6,163 bases of DNA from an uncultured beta proteobacterium (GTDB lineage: Bacteria; Pseudomonadota; Gammaproteobacteria; Burkholderiales; Burkholderiaceae_B), in NCBI GenBank assembly GCA_903924715.1, contig CAIYCP010000549.1, positions 1 to 6,163 on the forward strand. Reading direction: 5' to 3'. Under the pieces are notes generated by a model that worked only from the letters and a program-made list of their open reading frames with translations, ran no database searches and had not been told where the DNA came from. Positions 5,345 to 6,163 of this stretch are shown in pieces. The translations under genes and the position numbers were made by a program. Every line of letters begins with the position of its first letter. Position 1 is the stretch's first letter.

Positions 5345-6163
5345 GTGAATTTTCCGTTTTTAGAGGGGTTGGCGTCACCCCCCGCGGTTTCAAACGAAGC
5401 GCTGACGTCGATCCAACATGACTTCATGCAAGCGTGGCAACGATTGTCCCAAGAGGCAACGAACGGTCACTTGCCCCCGATCAAGGATCGGCGTTTCGCG
5501 GCCCCTGCGTGGGCGTCGAGCCCCTCTCATTTATTAATGGCGCATTTGTATCTTTTGTCGGCCGATGCCATGCAAAAGATGGTCGACGCCTCAGAGGCAT
5601 CAGCGGCAGTTAAAGAACGCCTGCACTTTTCAGTCATGCAGTGGGTCGATGCCATGTCACCCGCCAATTTTTTGGCGACCAATCCCGACGCGCAGTCGGC
5701 GTTGATTGACTCGGGCGGGGAGACCCTCGTTGCGGGCGTTTCGAACCTGATGGGTGATATCCAAAAAGGTCGCATTACTCAAAGTGATGAAAGTAAGTTT
5801 GTCGTAGGAAAAAACGTAGCCACTTCAGTTGGCTCTGTTGTTTTTCAAAACAAGTTTTTTCAACTGATTCAATACGCACCCACAACACCTACGGTTTTTC
5901 AGCGTCCGATCCTGCTTGTACCGCCCTGCATTAACAAATTTTATATTCTTGACTTGCAGCCCGAAAATTCGTTTGTCCGCGATGCGGTGGCGCAGGGCTT
6001 CACGGTTTATTTGATGTCTTGGCGCAATCCGTTGGCTGAAGATACCGATGGGATTGAGAAGGCGACTTGGGATGACTATCTTCAAGAAGGTATTCTGACT
6101 GGCCTGCGCGTGACGCAAGAGATCTCTGGGCAAAGCAAAATCAATGCCCTTGGGTTCTGTGTC
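5345..6163 (+). CDS. phaC: Class I poly(3-hydroxyalkanoate) synthase PhaC, N-terminal part (3' truncated by window edge)
   Basis: PhaC polymerises (R)-3-hydroxyacyl-CoA, usually 3-hydroxybutyryl-CoA, into storage polyester on the surface of cytoplasmic granules. The open frame runs 273 codons to the right edge. It shows class I landmarks: KDRRFAAPAW at 48-57, QWVDAMSPANFLATNPDAQ at 99-117, the LLVPPCINKFYILDLQPE block at 190-207, SWRNP at 225-229, TWDDY at 241-245, and NALGFCV at 267-273. C272 aligns with the catalytic cysteine of the G-x-C-x-G lipase box; the window ends one codon later, so the catalytic Asp and His are unseen. In Cupriavidus the cysteine is residue 319, so this protein has an N-terminus about 47 residues shorter, in the variable region. 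The start is GTG at 5345, forced by an in-frame TAA just upstream. A separate promoter is likely. phaA, phaB and phaR often lie downstream but are outside the window. Confidence 0.94.
   Translation, partial: MNFPFLEGLASPPAVSNEALTSIQHDFMQAWQRLSQEATNGHLPPIKDRRFAAPAWASSPSHLLMAHLYLLSADAMQKMVDASEASAAVKERLHFSVMQWVDAMSPANFLATNPDAQSALIDSGGETLVAGVSNLMGDIQKGRITQSDESKFVVGKNVATSVGSVVFQNKFFQLIQYAPTTPTVFQRPILLVPPCINKFYILDLQPENSFVRDAVAQGFTVYLMSWRNPLAEDTDGIEKATWDDYLQEGILTGLRVTQEISGQSKINALGFCV

Noticed and set aside
5149..5421. 90-codon plus-strand frame spanning the pgeF-phaC gap
   Set aside because: It overlaps the end of pgeF and the start of phaC in another frame, has no family resemblance I recognise and no good ribosome site, and the gap looks like regulatory DNA.
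1..6163. Search for a novel defence, mobile or biosynthetic system
   Set aside because: Every long frame is a conserved housekeeping family, with no transposase, integrase, direct-repeat boundary, tRNA attachment site, CRISPR repeat or composition break visible.

Overview
The window is a compact, gene-dense stretch of a betaproteobacterial chromosome, most likely from the order Burkholderiales. This rests on protein content and gene order: a class I PHA synthase closely resembling the Cupriavidus enzyme lies directly downstream of rluD-pgeF, and bamD lies divergently upstream. Base composition looks moderate (a little above half G+C by eye), which would fit a lower-GC Alcaligenaceae-type genome better than a typical Burkholderia. 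That narrower placement is inference only.

Layout. 1-482 (minus): N-terminal part of tex, a transcription/RNA accessory protein, running off the left edge. 483-585: divergent intergenic gap. 586-2571 (plus): a YoaA/DinG-type iron-sulphur DNA helicase. It converges with bamD (2568-3413, minus), the outer-membrane assembly lipoprotein; the two stop codons share one TTAA, and a 9-bp hairpin lies just inside the helicase end (2532-2554). 3414-3466: a 53-bp divergent gap in which the -10 elements for bamD and rluD appear to overlap. 3467-4423 (plus): rluD, 23S rRNA pseudouridine synthase. 4457-5239 (plus): pgeF (YfiH), a peptidoglycan-editing laccase-domain protein, probably co-transcribed with rluD. 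5240-5344: a 105-bp gap with a candidate sigma70 promoter, a TGC-N3-GCA operator-like site and a thrice-repeated AGCGC. 5345-6163 (plus): phaC, class I polyhydroxyalkanoate synthase, cut by the right edge at its catalytic cysteine.

How the genes relate. They cover general housekeeping: transcription (Tex), DNA repair (helicase), outer-membrane biogenesis (BamD), ribosome maturation (RluD), cell-wall quality control (PgeF) and carbon storage (PhaC). The bamD/rluD/pgeF arrangement is also found in Escherichia coli, where clpB follows; here phaC occupies that place. I see no mobile element, CRISPR array, tRNA, rRNA, phage gene or defence system. All genes match well-known families, so I find no undescribed system. 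The points worth a second look are regulatory: the phaC control region, the overlapping divergent promoters, and the shared convergent ends. No gene-free stretch exceeds about 105 bases.
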